Assembly: GCF_016629665.1 (NCBI RefSeq)
Contig: NZ_JAEPRQ010000004.1
Location: forward strand, 124,001 to 188,000
DNA length: 64,000 bases
Source of the DNA: Paracoccus caeni
GTDB taxonomy: Bacteria; Pseudomonadota; Alphaproteobacteria; Rhodobacterales; Rhodobacteraceae
Reading direction: 5' to 3'
Shown: positions 6,905-16,596 of the stretch, in pieces
How the letters are laid out: each line of letters opens with the position of its first letter
How positions within the stretch are numbered: the first letter of the stretch is position 1
Notes under the pieces: model-generated
The model's database searches: none
What the model saw: the letters and a program-made list of their open reading frames with translations, nothing else
Told to the model about the DNA's origin: nothing
Translations under genes and position numbers: made by a program

Positions 6905-8187
6905 GCCTGACCGCCTTTCTGCAAAGCCGCTACGGTTCGGGTTTCGCCACGCGTGGCGCTGTCGAGGCACATCACAACGCCGCCTTCCGCCGGTTTCGCG
7001 CCAATGTCATGCCGCGTTCGCCATTCTATCGCGACATGGCCGCGCTACCGCTGGAGCAGTTGCCGCGCGTCGATAAAGCTATGCTGATGCAGAATTTTTC
7101 GGCGATCAACACCAGCGGCATCGACCGGGACGAGGCGATGCAGATCGCGCTGAAGGCCGAAACCAGCCGGGATTTCAGCCCGCTGATCGGCGATGTGTCA
7201 GTCGGTCTGTCCACCGGAACATCGGGGCAGCGCGGGCTGTTCCTGGCAACTCCGGGCGAGCGTCGGCTTTGGGCGGCGACGATGCTGGGCCGATATTGGC
7301 CCGAATTGTGGCGCCGTCAGCGGGTGGCCTTTTTCATGCGCGCCGACAATGCGCTTTACCGCAGCATGTCGAACGCCGTCGTGCGGTTCGAGTTTTTCGA
7401 CCTGATGGCCAGCTTTGACGATCACCTCGACCGGCTGGACGCGCTGAAGCCAAGCGTTCTGATCGCCCCCGCACAGGTTCTTGCCGTGCTTGCCCGCCAT
7501 CAGATCGAGAAATGGATCAGCCTGTCGCCGCGTCGCATCATCTCGGTCGCGGAAACCCTGTCGCCGGACGAGGCCGCGCTGATCGAGCGCGCTTTCGGCA
7601 TCCGTGTCGATCAGGTCTATCAGGCGACTGAGGGTGTGTTGGCGATGACCTGTCGCCATGGCAATCTGCATCTGAACGAGCGCTGGCTGCGGATTGACCG
7701 CGATGTGATCGACGCCGAGACCGGGGCATTCTGCCCGATTATCCACGACTTCACCCGCGAGAGCCTGCCGATCCTGAACTATCGCCTGAACGATGTGCTG
7801 ATCCCGCAAGCCGAGCGTTGTCCCTGCGGTTGCGCAAGCCAGCGCATCGCCCGGATCGAGGGTCGTGAAGATGACGTTTTGTGGTGGCGCGCCCCGACCG
7901 GTAATCGGATGATCACATCCGAAGCGATCAGGACGACCTTTGCCTGCCTGCCGCAGTCGCTGAGTGATTATCGCGTTATCCAGCGCGGTGGCTCGCTGCA
8001 TATCTGGCTGGACGGTGCCGAGAAAGAGGCCGAAACCGCGCTGGAACGCGGCCTCGGCCTGCTTGCCGCGAGCATGGGGTGCCGCTTGCCGATCCTTGTC
8101 TTTCACAAGGGATTGCCGCCGGAGGAAAACGGGAAACGGCGGCGCATCCGTGTTGAATCGGACCTCGGCCTCAAGCAGGTGGGTTAA
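6901..8187 (+). CDS. Adenylate-forming enzyme, PaaK/F390-synthetase-like
   Basis: The 428-residue protein carries the ATP-binding loop LSTGTSGQRG (residues 103-112) and the adenylate-enzyme motif YQATEG near residue 240, plus a short Cys cluster CPCGC near residue 308. It resembles the phenylacetate-CoA ligase / coenzyme F390 synthetase branch of acyl-adenylating enzymes and is shorter than ordinary acyl-CoA ligases (about 500-550). It would activate a carboxylate as acyl-AMP. In the Ole pathway an adenylate-forming enzyme (OleC) turns a 3-hydroxyacid into a beta-lactone; whether this one does so is unknown. It overlaps the preceding stop by four bases and ends the operon, overlapping the convergent TetR gene by four. 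Confidence 0.85.
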   Translation: MSLTAFLQSRYGSGFATRGAVEAHHNAAFRRFRANVMPRSPFYRDMAALPLEQLPRVDKAMLMQNFSAINTSGIDRDEAMQIALKAETSRDFSPLIGDVSVGLSTGTSGQRGLFLATPGERRLWAATMLGRYWPELWRRQRVAFFMRADNALYRSMSNAVVRFEFFDLMASFDDHLDRLDALKPSVLIAPAQVLAVLARHQIEKWISLSPRRIISVAETLSPDEAALIERAFGIRVDQVYQATEGVLAMTCRHGNLHLNERWLRIDRDVIDAETGAFCPIIHDFTRESLPILNYRLNDVLIPQAERCPCGCASQRIARIEGREDDVLWWRAPTGNRMITSEAIRTTFACLPQSLSDYRVIQRGGSLHIWLDGAEKEAETALERGLGLLAASMGCRLPILVFHKGLPPEENGKRRRIRVESDLGLKQVG

Positions 8188-8771
8188 GTCGCCGCACGGG
8201 CGGCCAAGGCTGCGAACTGTTGCAGCGCCTCACGGTCGGCACCGTTTCGCGCCATCACCGACATGGCGACGGTCTGACCCACCAGAAACTGCGCAAGCGA
8301 GGCCGGATCTGCCGCGCCGGCAAGCTGCAGACGATCCTGAAGCGCCTGCATGTTTCGGGCGCTCAGCGTTGCCAGCGCCTCATGAACCGGCCCTTCCGTT
8401 TCTGCGGAACAATCGCTCAACGCCGAACTGAAAAGGCAGCCTGATGGCGTCGAACAATCCGTATGCGCCTTGACGAACAGGTCCAGATAGCGCGCGACAA
8501 CCTGCTGCAGCGTGCCGGGTTCAGCCAGAACCGCATTCGTCTTTTCGCTCGATTGCTGGCAATAGCGCTCTAACGCGCGGGCGATCAGTTGCTCTTTGCA
8601 GCCGAAGGCGCGGGCCAGATTGGGCTTTGAGGTCTGCAGGCTCTCGGCCAGCTCATTCAACGAAAGGCCGCGGACACCGCTGCGCCACAAAGCCTCGACG
8701 GCTGCATCAAGCACCGCTGCCTCGTCGAATGTGCGGGGCCTGCCCCTGCGTGCCGTAAGACTGTCATCCAT
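8184..8771 (-). CDS. TetR/AcrR-family regulator
   Basis: The 195-residue protein has an N-terminal TetR DNA-binding domain (residues about 10-60, including LNELAESLQTSKPNLARAFG) after a basic RRGRPRTFD lead that is common in this family. The C-terminal domain has several Cys residues (TDCSTPSGCLF and a later DCSAE), which could make it respond to redox or electrophiles. It is convergent with the adenylate-forming gene and divergent from the small secreted protein gene at 8913. A short palindrome at 8777-8788 directly upstream of its start is a candidate operator. Targets could be itself and the small secreted protein. Confidence 0.88.
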   Translation of the reverse strand: MDDSLTARRGRPRTFDEAAVLDAAVEALWRSGVRGLSLNELAESLQTSKPNLARAFGCKEQLIARALERYCQQSSEKTNAVLAEPGTLQQVVARYLDLFVKAHTDCSTPSGCLFSSALSDCSAETEGPVHEALATLSARNMQALQDRLQLAGAADPASLAQFLVGQTVAMSVMARNGADREALQQFAALAARAAT

Positions 8772-8776
8772 TTTTG

Positions 8777-8788
8777 TACCTATCGGTA
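8777..8788. promoter_or_regulatory. Candidate TetR operator TACC-TATC-GGTA
   Basis: The inverted repeat TACC-N4-GGTA lies six bases upstream of the TetR start codon on the other strand. Arms are only four bases, so chance is possible; the position is what makes it worth listing. Confidence 0.3.
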
Positions 8789-8912
8789 TTTTACCCCTTG
8801 AACTTCGCCTTGCCGGTTATTTAGTACCGCTCAGAACGAAAAACAACCGCAACGGCTATCTGGTGAAATCTGAAATTTGCCGGTCGTTGATACAAGCAGA
8901 AGGACCTCCATC

Positions 8913-9164
8913 ATGAACTTCATCGCCATCAGTCTTATCGCCGCCAGCATAACCGCAGGTGCCGTTTCCGCCGCCGATTTTGGCCATACGAGCGAACGTC
9001 CCGACCCCGTTGTGCGTCAGGCAGAAGCCGTGAAAACGGTCACGGTCGATGCCGCCACGATCTATAGCGCCAAGGAACTTGGCCGTGCCAATCTGAAGGC
9101 AGAGGACAAAGTTACGGTGACCGATTTCTCTTCGGACAGCCAGAACAGAGTCTACGAGCGTTAA
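8913..9164 (+). CDS. Small secreted protein, paralogue of the gene at 24753
   Basis: The 83-residue product starts with a classical signal peptide (FIAISLIAASITAGAVSA, cleavage expected after AVSA before ADFG), leaving a mature protein of about 63 residues. AAGGA at 8900-8904 decides the ATG at 8913; an upstream in-frame ATG at 8877 would bury the signal. It is the same length as the protein at 24753-25004 and shares the motifs AVSAADFG, TVTVDA, YSAKEL and DKVTVTD. Function unknown; probably a small periplasmic protein. It is followed by a strong hairpin at 9177-9202 that resembles the one after its paralogue. Confidence 0.8.
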   Translation: MNFIAISLIAASITAGAVSAADFGHTSERPDPVVRQAEAVKTVTVDAATIYSAKELGRANLKAEDKVTVTDFSSDSQNRVYER

Positions 9165-9176
9165 TCACGACAAATC

Positions 9177-9202
9177 CCGGTGGTCCCTTTCGGGGCCACC
9201 GG
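9177..9202 (+). terminator. Hairpin after the small secreted protein gene
   Basis: Arms CCGGTGG (9177-9183) and CCACCGG (9196-9202) are extended inward by a G-T pair and three C-G pairs, giving an 11-pair stem around the loop TTTC. It begins 13 bases after the stop. No T-run follows, so termination is likely but not canonical; a 3'-end stabiliser is an alternative. Confidence 0.55.
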
Positions 9203-9268
9203 CAATTCATTCGAAGACAATTTATTGATCGATCAGGTCCACTTATGGACTGTTCAAACTCTCAGGCG

Positions 9269-10177
9269 CTACGATACGCGCGCCCGTCTTGGATCGCGGA
9301 CCGCGCGCCGGTATTCTGACGGCGTGACATATTTCTGCTTCACGAATGCCCGCGCCAGAACCTGATTTGACGAATAGCCGACCTCGTTCGCGATATAGGT
9401 TACCGGCAGGTCGGTCGTTTCCAACAACTCGCATGCGCGTTCGATCCGCAGACGGACCAGATAGGCCCGTGGCGGCATCCCGAACGACTGTTTGAACATA
9501 CGCGAGAAGTGGAACGGCGACAGATTCACCGCAGCCGCCAGATCGTCCAGGCCGATATCCTCGGCCAGTTGGGCGTGCATCAGGTCAACCGTCGCCCGCT
9601 TTGCCCAAGAAGCAAGGCCACCGCGCACCGCCAAAAACGGCGTTCCCGCCAAACGGCAAATCTCGGCCAGAATCTCGCAACCCGCTGCCTGTGCAAGCAG
9701 CCGTGACGGCGGATCATCGTCGTCCGCAAGCTGCCAGAGCCTCTGCATCAGCGTCCCGATGGACGGCGCGGTGAAAGGGCCTTTGTAAAGCTGTTCAAGA
9801 TCGAAGGAGAACGAACCGTCATTCGCCGCCTCCAGTGTGGACATCCACGCGCTGGTCGGGAAGGACAGGCAGCGGATCTTGTGGTTGGAGCTGACCACCA
9901 CATTATTGGCGTAGTTCGGCGCGGCCAGATAGAAATCGCCCCTTCTGCTTTGTACAGCGAACCTGCCGCCGCCCATATCGGCGCGGACCCGGCTGCCACC
10001 CAGCATATCCTGATAGAGGATCAGATCCGGCACCGCAGGGTCCGACATGTCGCCTGCGGGTTGAGCTGCCTCGAACAGGGTCAGCAGGTTTCCATGCGAC
10101 TTTATCGTCTTCACATAGGGCGCAAGCGGGCCCGTCGTGTACCAGTCGGTGAATGAGGGAAAAAGCTGTGCGCTCAT
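9269..10177 (-). CDS. AraC-family transcriptional regulator
   Basis: In this 302-residue protein the last 100 residues hold the two helix-turn-helix units of AraC/XylS proteins (LDDLAAAVNLSPFHFSRMF and then VTYIANEVGYSSNQVLARAF, ending in the TPSEYRR signature). The N-terminal 180 residues are a variable sensing domain. It follows the M20 dipeptidase gene with one base between them on the same strand, and so ends a lyase-dipeptidase-AraC operon. The position suggests that it regulates that operon or the neighbouring amino-acid transporter. Inducer unknown. Confidence 0.88.
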   Translation of the reverse strand: MSAQLFPSFTDWYTTGPLAPYVKTIKSHGNLLTLFEAAQPAGDMSDPAVPDLILYQDMLGGSRVRADMGGGRFAVQSRRGDFYLAAPNYANNVVVSSNHKIRCLSFPTSAWMSTLEAANDGSFSFDLEQLYKGPFTAPSIGTLMQRLWQLADDDDPPSRLLAQAAGCEILAEICRLAGTPFLAVRGGLASWAKRATVDLMHAQLAEDIGLDDLAAAVNLSPFHFSRMFKQSFGMPPRAYLVRLRIERACELLETTDLPVTYIANEVGYSSNQVLARAFVKQKYVTPSEYRRAVRDPRRARVS

Positions 10178-10178
10178 G

Positions 10179-11597
10179 TCATTCTATCTTCTCGTATTCG
10201 GCGAATGCCCGAACCCAAGCGCGCACGCCTGCGCCGAAGCGTTCGACATCGTAATGTTCGTCCGGGCCGTGGATCGCGTCGCTGCCAAGGATGAAACCCA
10301 CCACGATGCAATCGACCGACAGCGCCGTGTGAAGCTGATGGACCAGAGGGATGGCGCCGCCGGTGCCTTTCAGGACCGTCGGATTACCCCATTCGGCCTC
10401 AAAGCCGCGCGCGGTTGCGTGCAGATAGGGATTGTCCTGCGACAGAACGATTGCGGGGCCATAGCCTTCGCCTTCGAACTCTGCCCGGCAACCTGCGGGA
10501 ACCCGCGCGCGCACGAAGGCGTGGAACCGCGCGCGCAACAGATCGGGGTCCTGTCCCGCGACCAGACGAAAGGTCAGCCGCGCATGCGCCGTGCCGGGCA
10601 GGACCGAGCGTCCGGTCGGCCCCTGATTTCCGCCCGTGATACCGTTGATATCGACCGTCGGACGGCCCCACATGGCCTCAAGCGTGGAATAACCCCGCTC
10701 GATCACGCCACCTTCAAGACTGACCCCGCCGGTCACATCCGAGGATGCGGAAAGATGCCGCCACTGGTCGCGCATCTTGTCGGGAATTTCCTGCACGTCG
10801 TCGTAGAAACCCTCGATCGCAATCCGACCGTCGGCATCGTGGATACCCGCCAGAATGCCCGAAAGAATACGGATGGGATTGGCCGCGACCGGACCAAAAT
10901 AGCCGGAATGCAGATCGCTATGCGGGGTGTGGATCGTCACCTTTTCATGCACCAGCCCTTTGAGTTGCGTGGTGATGGCAGGCTGTTCGCGCGACCACAT
11001 GTCGCCGTCGCAGATGAAGGCGATGTCGCAGCGAAGATCGTCGCGGTGGCGCGCAATGAAGTCCGGCAGGCTGGCCGAGCCGCTTTCCTCTTCGCCCTCC
11101 AGCAGCACCACAATCTCGGCCGGAAACGCGCCATGCACGGTTTTCCATGCCCGAAGCGCCTCAAGAAATGTCCAAAGCTGGCTTTTGCTGTCCGACGCGC
11201 CGCGACCGTAGAACCGACGCAGGCCGTCCTCGTCCAGAATGGTCGGCGCAAAGGGCGGATGCGTCCAGTCTGTCAGCGGCCCGGTCGGCTGCACGTCGTA
11301 GTGACCGTAGAACAGCATCCGTGGGCGCGACCCGTCGCCATCGCTTGCGCCAAGAACGACCGGATGCCCCTCCGTCTCAACGATCCGTGCCTGAAGGCCC
11401 ATGTCCTCCAACGCATCGCGCAGCCAGATTGCCGCCCGTGCGATCCCTTCGCTACCGGGCGCTTCGCTTGAGACCGAGGGGATCGCGATCAGGTCCAGAA
11501 GTTTGCGGATGGCGGCATCCTCGCCCCTTGCGACTTCCGCAAGGACGCTTTCGATCCTTGGTGTAAGATCCGTCTGATCTGCGCTCTGGTTGTTCAT
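10179..11597 (-). CDS. M20-family metallodipeptidase
   Basis: The 472-residue length suits the carnosinase/PepV-like dipeptidases of M20. Metal ligands are visible: His99 and Asp101 in GHYDVQP, the bridging Asp136 in GRGASDS, the catalytic Glu pair 169-170 in LLEGEEE, and a late His in AIHGPDEHYD. An insertion between about 210 and 370 is the dimerisation (lid) domain. The enzyme should cleave a dipeptide or N-acyl amino acid in the cytoplasm. It sits four bases after the C-S lyase gene and one base before the AraC gene. With the lyase and the amino-acid ABC transporter nearby, a Cys- or cystathionine-containing dipeptide is a likely substrate (inference). Confidence 0.92.
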   Translation of the reverse strand: MNNQSADQTDLTPRIESVLAEVARGEDAAIRKLLDLIAIPSVSSEAPGSEGIARAAIWLRDALEDMGLQARIVETEGHPVVLGASDGDGSRPRMLFYGHYDVQPTGPLTDWTHPPFAPTILDEDGLRRFYGRGASDSKSQLWTFLEALRAWKTVHGAFPAEIVVLLEGEEESGSASLPDFIARHRDDLRCDIAFICDGDMWSREQPAITTQLKGLVHEKVTIHTPHSDLHSGYFGPVAANPIRILSGILAGIHDADGRIAIEGFYDDVQEIPDKMRDQWRHLSASSDVTGGVSLEGGVIERGYSTLEAMWGRPTVDINGITGGNQGPTGRSVLPGTAHARLTFRLVAGQDPDLLRARFHAFVRARVPAGCRAEFEGEGYGPAIVLSQDNPYLHATARGFEAEWGNPTVLKGTGGAIPLVHQLHTALSVDCIVVGFILGSDAIHGPDEHYDVERFGAGVRAWVRAFAEYEKIE

Positions 11598-11600
11598 CGT

Positions 11601-12788
11601 TCAGCCCGCCCGCACTTTCGCGACCGACTGGTCAAGCGCGTCCAGAAAGCGCTGAAGATCGTCCCAAAGCTCTGCCTCATCCTCAAGCCCGACCGAGATC
11701 CGCAGCGCGATATCCGGCTCGGCCCATGCGGTTGCGCTGCGGTTTGCCGCGACCGGCATCGGCGCGACAAGGCTGCGGGTACCCCCCCATGAGGCGCCGA
11801 TCACGAACAGCTTCAGCGCATCCAGCGCCGGGGTGACATGGGGCGCGACGGTCTCTGGAAAGGTCAGCGTGAACACGCCGCTGGCACCCAGAAAATCCCG
11901 CTTGAAAAGCGCATGTCCGGGGCTTGAGGGCAGCGCCGGGAACAACACGCGACGGATCAGCGGGTGATCGGCAAGGCGCTCGGCAAAGCGGGTCGCCACG
12001 GCCTCGCTATGGCGCAGACGGACCCCCAGTGTCTCAAACCCGCGCAGGACCAGCGCCGCATCGTCCGGCGAGGCGCCGATGCCCATGCGACCCATCGTGG
12101 CCTTGATCCGCGCTGCCAGATCCGTCCGGCTGACGGAGATCGAGCCCATCAGCACATCGGAATGGCCTGCGACGTATTTCGTCAGCGCCTCGGTCACCAG
12201 ATCCGCGCCAAGGCTCAGGGGTTTCAGGTTCAGCGGCGTGGCCCAGGTGTTGTCAACGCCCAGCAGCGCGCCGTTCGCATGGGCGATCTCAGCAGCGGCG
12301 GGGATGTCCATGATCTCCATCGTGGTCGAGCCGGGGCTTTCGCACCAGATGATCCGGGTCTGCGGCCGCATGCGGGATTTCAGGTCGTCCAGATCGGTCG
12401 GGTCAAAGAAATCCACCGCAACGCCCATGCGGACAAGGTCGTTCTGGGCAAGGTCGCGCATCGGCGGATAGACGGTATCGGCCAGCAGAATGTGATCGCC
12501 ACCCGACAGGAAGGGCAGCACCGCCAGCGCATTCGCAGCCTGCCCCGAGGGCAGCAGGAAGCTGCGGCTTGCGCCTTCCAGAAGATTCAGCTTCGCCTCA
12601 AGCGTTCGGGTCGTGGGCGTGCCGTAAAGACCATAGGAATAGCCGCTGTCGCCACGATCACCGCGCGCGGCATAGGCCGCCGCATCCTCGAAGGCGATGG
12701 TCGAGCCGCGATGGACCGCGACGCCCAGCGGATCGAAGCCTTTCGAAGATACTTTCGGCGTCAGGACACAGGAGGTCAGATCGCTCAT
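11601..12788 (-). CDS. PLP-dependent C-S lyase, cystathionine beta-lyase family
   Basis: The 395-residue protein belongs to the Cys/Met-metabolism PLP family: the phosphate-binding SGQAANALAV follows residue 80, the cofactor Asp is in LLGVDNTWATP (about 179), and the Schiff-base lysine is Lys204 in ALTKYVAGHSD. The early YSYGLYGTPTTRTLE segment is typical of MetC-type lyases. The reaction expected is beta-elimination from cystathionine, cystine or another S-substituted cysteine, giving pyruvate, ammonia and a thiol. It is first in the operon with the M20 dipeptidase and AraC genes and divergent from a LysR gene. MetC is the best guess, but the context favours catabolism of a scavenged thiol conjugate over methionine synthesis. 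Confidence 0.9.
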   Translation of the reverse strand: MSDLTSCVLTPKVSSKGFDPLGVAVHRGSTIAFEDAAAYAARGDRGDSGYSYGLYGTPTTRTLEAKLNLLEGASRSFLLPSGQAANALAVLPFLSGGDHILLADTVYPPMRDLAQNDLVRMGVAVDFFDPTDLDDLKSRMRPQTRIIWCESPGSTTMEIMDIPAAAEIAHANGALLGVDNTWATPLNLKPLSLGADLVTEALTKYVAGHSDVLMGSISVSRTDLAARIKATMGRMGIGASPDDAALVLRGFETLGVRLRHSEAVATRFAERLADHPLIRRVLFPALPSSPGHALFKRDFLGASGVFTLTFPETVAPHVTPALDALKLFVIGASWGGTRSLVAPMPVAANRSATAWAEPDIALRISVGLEDEAELWDDLQRFLDALDQSVAKVRAG

Positions 12789-12901
12789 ACCCGGCTCTCC
12801 CTGTGGTGATCCTGTGGTCGTTTGCCGTTCTTCGACGTTGAAAAATCTGTCATTTCAAATCTCTTCCGGTATTCTTTGACCACGTTATGAATGGAGGCGG
12901 C

Positions 12902-13789
12902 ATGAACCTGCGGCAGGTCGAGGTTTTTCGCGCGGTCGTGACCCACGGGACCACTGCGCGCGCGGCAGAGATCCTGAACATCTCGCAGCCCGCCGTCAGC
13001 AAGATGCTGCAGGCGCTGGAACACAGCATCGGTTTTCCGCTGTTTCACCGCATCAAGGGCCGCCTGACCCCGACTGCCGAGGGACAGCTTTTCTTTCGCG
13101 AGGTCGAACATGCCTTCGCCGGTCTGGTGAACCTGCGCGGCGCTGCGGCGCGGATACGAGACTATGGTTCGGGCGAAATGCGGATCGCCAGCCTGTCGGC
13201 GTTTTCGAACAACCTGATGCCCTCGGCGCTTGCCAGCTTCATGGCAAAACACCCGAATATCGCGATCACCTTTCAGACCCGCATGTCCTCGGTCGTGCGC
13301 GATCTGGTTTCCTGCGGTCAGTTCGATCTTGGTGTCGTCGCGGATGAGATCGACAAAACCGGCGTTGAATGCCGCCCTTTTGTCGAACTGCGCGCCGCAC
13401 TTGCCATGCCAGAGGGGCATCCGCTGGCACGGCTGGACGTGGTTCGCCCGGCGGATCTGGACGGCTATCCCTTCATCGCGCTGTCGCCCGAGGATACCGC
13501 CCGACAACATGCCGAAGCCGCCTTCGACCGCGCGGGCGTGAAGGTGCGGACGGTTCTTGAGACGCCCTATACGATGACCATCTGCGCGATGGTGGCGACC
13601 GGGATGGGCGTCGGTCTGGTCGATCCGCTGACCGCCAAGATGTTCATGGGCCGTGGACTTGAACTGCGCCCGTTCGAGCCCGCGCTGCATTTCCGCACGA
13701 TGATCATCCTGCCACCGCACCGCCCCCCGTCCCGCAATGTCGAGGCATTCATTGAGGAGCTTGAGGCCGCCGCTGCGGTCGCGGTTTGA
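12902..13789 (+). CDS. LysR-family regulator
   Basis: The 295-residue LysR protein opens with the winged helix-turn-helix (MNLRQVEVFRAVVTHGTTARAAEILNISQ, with the recognition part AAEILNISQPAVSKML) followed by the two-lobed effector domain. The start is the ATG at 12902, behind GGAGG; an ATG five codons earlier is in frame but badly placed. It is divergent from the C-S lyase operon with a 113-base gap, the usual LysR arrangement, so it probably activates that operon. Its sequence resembles regulators of opine and amino-acid uptake. It ends 77 bases from the convergent ABC ATPase gene. Confidence 0.9.
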   Translation: MNLRQVEVFRAVVTHGTTARAAEILNISQPAVSKMLQALEHSIGFPLFHRIKGRLTPTAEGQLFFREVEHAFAGLVNLRGAAARIRDYGSGEMRIASLSAFSNNLMPSALASFMAKHPNIAITFQTRMSSVVRDLVSCGQFDLGVVADEIDKTGVECRPFVELRAALAMPEGHPLARLDVVRPADLDGYPFIALSPEDTARQHAEAAFDRAGVKVRTVLETPYTMTICAMVATGMGVGLVDPLTAKMFMGRGLELRPFEPALHFRTMIILPPHRPPSRNVEAFIEELEAAAAVAV

Positions 13790-13866
13790 ATCGGTGAAAG
13801 CGAAGATCCCGCCCGGAATCAAGTCGCCCTTGGGCACGCGCCTCTGCTCGAACACGAACCGTCCCA

Positions 13867-14626
<760 letters not shown>

Positions 14627-14643
<17 letters not shown>

Positions 14644-15529
14644 CCGTAACGTCCTGGCCTTTGCCGAAATGCCGTTCCAGATAATACTGACCGATCATCA
14701 GCACCGAGGTCACGACCAGATACCAGAAGCCCGCGACCATCAGCATCGGCACCGGCAGATAGATGCGGTTGGCGATGGCGTTGGTCGCGAACATCAGATC
14801 CAGCGTGAACGGCACCGCAAGCACCAGCGAGGTGCCTTTCAACATGCCGATAGTCTCGTTTCCGGTCGGCGGAATGATCGTCCGCATCGCCTGCGGCAAC
14901 AAAATCCGCCACCAGATCCGCCCGCGCGACATGCCGATGGCCTGCGCGGCCTCGGTCTGGCCGGGGCTGATGCTTTTGAAGCCCGCCCGGAAGATTTCGG
15001 CCAGATAGGCGCTTTCGTTCAGGCCAAGACCAAGGATCGCCGCCACCGAAGCCGTGATGATCCAGTTGGTCGGCACGCCGAAAATCTCTGGCCCGAACGG
15101 GACTGAGATCGACAGCCGCGGGAACAGGACCGCGAACAGGCCCCAGAACAGAAGCTGCGTGTAAAGCGGCGTTCCCCGGAAGAACCAGATCCACAGCCAT
15201 GCCGTTGTCCGCAGGATCGGATTGTCGGATTCGCGCATCAGGATCAGCGCGCCCGCGCAGATGATCGCAAGTGCCATTGCCGTCACCGTCAGAAACAGCG
15301 TCCAGCCGACACCGGCGATGACGGTTGGCGCGAACAGGTATTGCAGGAACACATCCCAGTGGAAGTTGGGGTTTTGGAGCAGGCTGCGGCCGATCTCGAT
15401 ACCCAGCAGGCCCAGAACCACCAGCGCGATCCAGCGCCCCGGATGGCGGCGCGGGATGATCACGTTCCTGACGATCTGCTCATCCTGCTTGCCCTTTTCC
15501 GAGGCGTGAGGGCCGTGTTTTTCTGCCAT
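14627..15529 (-). CDS. Polar amino-acid ABC transporter, permease
   Basis: The 300-residue membrane protein has about five to six hydrophobic segments after a charged cytoplasmic lead of about 30 residues. The EAA loop that contacts the ATPase reads [22 protein letters not shown] near residues 211-232. [17 protein letters not shown] is typical of HisM/GlnP-type permeases. Only one permease gene is present, so it is probably a homodimer. The start lies one base from the binding-protein stop, and its end overlaps the ATPase gene. Confidence 0.92.
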
Positions 15530-15530
15530 G

Positions 15531-16427
15531 TCAGTGCGGCGTCTCGGGGTTGATCACCGCCTCGCTGACGGTGAAATAAGACACGCCCCAGAAGGCGAAG
15601 ATATCGTCATAAACCCCGCTTTGAATGAGGTGGTTCAGCGCATCGGCCAGCAGTTGGGTCAGCTCTTCATCGGATTTAGTCACTGCGATGCCGTTCAGCC
15701 CGCCTTGTGCCATGGCACCGACCGGAAACAGGTTTTCAAGCCGCCCTTCGGATTGAAGGACCGCATAGGCTGCGGTGCCACCGCCCGTCGCAGTGGCATC
15801 CGCGCCCCCCGCGGCCACACGAGTGATCGCTTCGGTTTGTGCCGTGAACGGCAGCATCTGCACCGGCGGCTTGTCCGAGGCGACGCAGGCCTCGCTATCC
15901 GCCATGATATTGGTTTCGTAGTACGTCCCCGGCATGACGGCGACGGTACGGCCACAGTAATCCGCCGGATCAAAGCCTGTCGGATTGCCCGCCTGCACCA
16001 CCCAAAGGCTTTGCGTTTCCGTATAGCTGACGAAATTGACCACCTTCATCCGCTCATTCGTGATCGAAAAGGCGTTCAGGCCGATGTCGTATTTGCTGCC
16101 CAAAGCAGGCAGGATCGAGGGGAACGCCGCAGTCCGGGATTCAAATTCCAGATCCAGCGTCCGGGCCAGCGCCCTGCCGATATCGATGTCGATCCCGCGC
16201 GGAGTTTGCCCGTCATCGCCGCCAAGATATTCCCAGGGCGCATAGGCATTGTCAGATCCGCTGACCAGAACGCCGCGCTTTCTGATCTCGTCAGGCACCC
16301 GCGCCGCCAGTTCTTCTGCGACCTCGACGCCTGAAAGATCATAGACCTTGGCTTCCAGAGTGGCGGAGATCGCCAGAAGCACCACTGCCGACGCTGCGGC
16401 ATATCTTGCACTTTGTCGTCCCGTCAT
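15531..16427 (-). CDS. Amino-acid ABC transporter, periplasmic binding protein
   Basis: The 298-residue product begins with a signal peptide (MTGRQSARYAAASAVVLLAISATLEA). It then has the SBP family 3 fold: RGVLVSGSDNAYAPWEYLGG near the start, GIDIDIGRALARTL for the helix after the first lobe, and DIGLNAFSITNERMKVVNFV, the ligand-contact block. I prefer the ATG at 16427 because it opens directly on the signal peptide; an upstream in-frame ATG at 16478 adds 17 residues. It is first in the operon with permease and ATPase. It carries an unusual pair of Cys residues (DYCGRT, SEACVA), possibly a disulfide. Confidence 0.9.
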   Translation of the reverse strand: MTGRQSARYAAASAVVLLAISATLEAKVYDLSGVEVAEELAARVPDEIRKRGVLVSGSDNAYAPWEYLGGDDGQTPRGIDIDIGRALARTLDLEFESRTAAFPSILPALGSKYDIGLNAFSITNERMKVVNFVSYTETQSLWVVQAGNPTGFDPADYCGRTVAVMPGTYYETNIMADSEACVASDKPPVQMLPFTAQTEAITRVAAGGADATATGGGTAAYAVLQSEGRLENLFPVGAMAQGGLNGIAVTKSDEELTQLLADALNHLIQSGVYDDIFAFWGVSYFTVSEAVINPETPH

Positions 16428-16596
16428 GGATCGCGGTTCCCTGTAGAAGGGCGCGTTGATCGCGCCAGGTTCAGTCATTTTCGCAGAGAGCGATGGACTA
16501 ACTGAACTTTTTGTACCAGAAACGATCCTATGCCGTCCAATATCAAATTTTACCGAGTCTATTCCGTTTGATTATACATAGGGGCGCCGCTCATGG

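Noticed and set aside
4216-8187. A complete OleABCD olefin cluster
   Set aside because: There is no alpha/beta-hydrolase OleB, and the adenylate-forming protein belongs to the PaaK/F390 branch. Only the first two roles match well, so I treat it as a related but different system.
10137-11471. A 444-codon plus-strand frame opposite the M20 dipeptidase gene
   Set aside because: It lies wholly opposite a protein with all its metal ligands. Its composition is Arg/His-rich as expected of a shadow frame.
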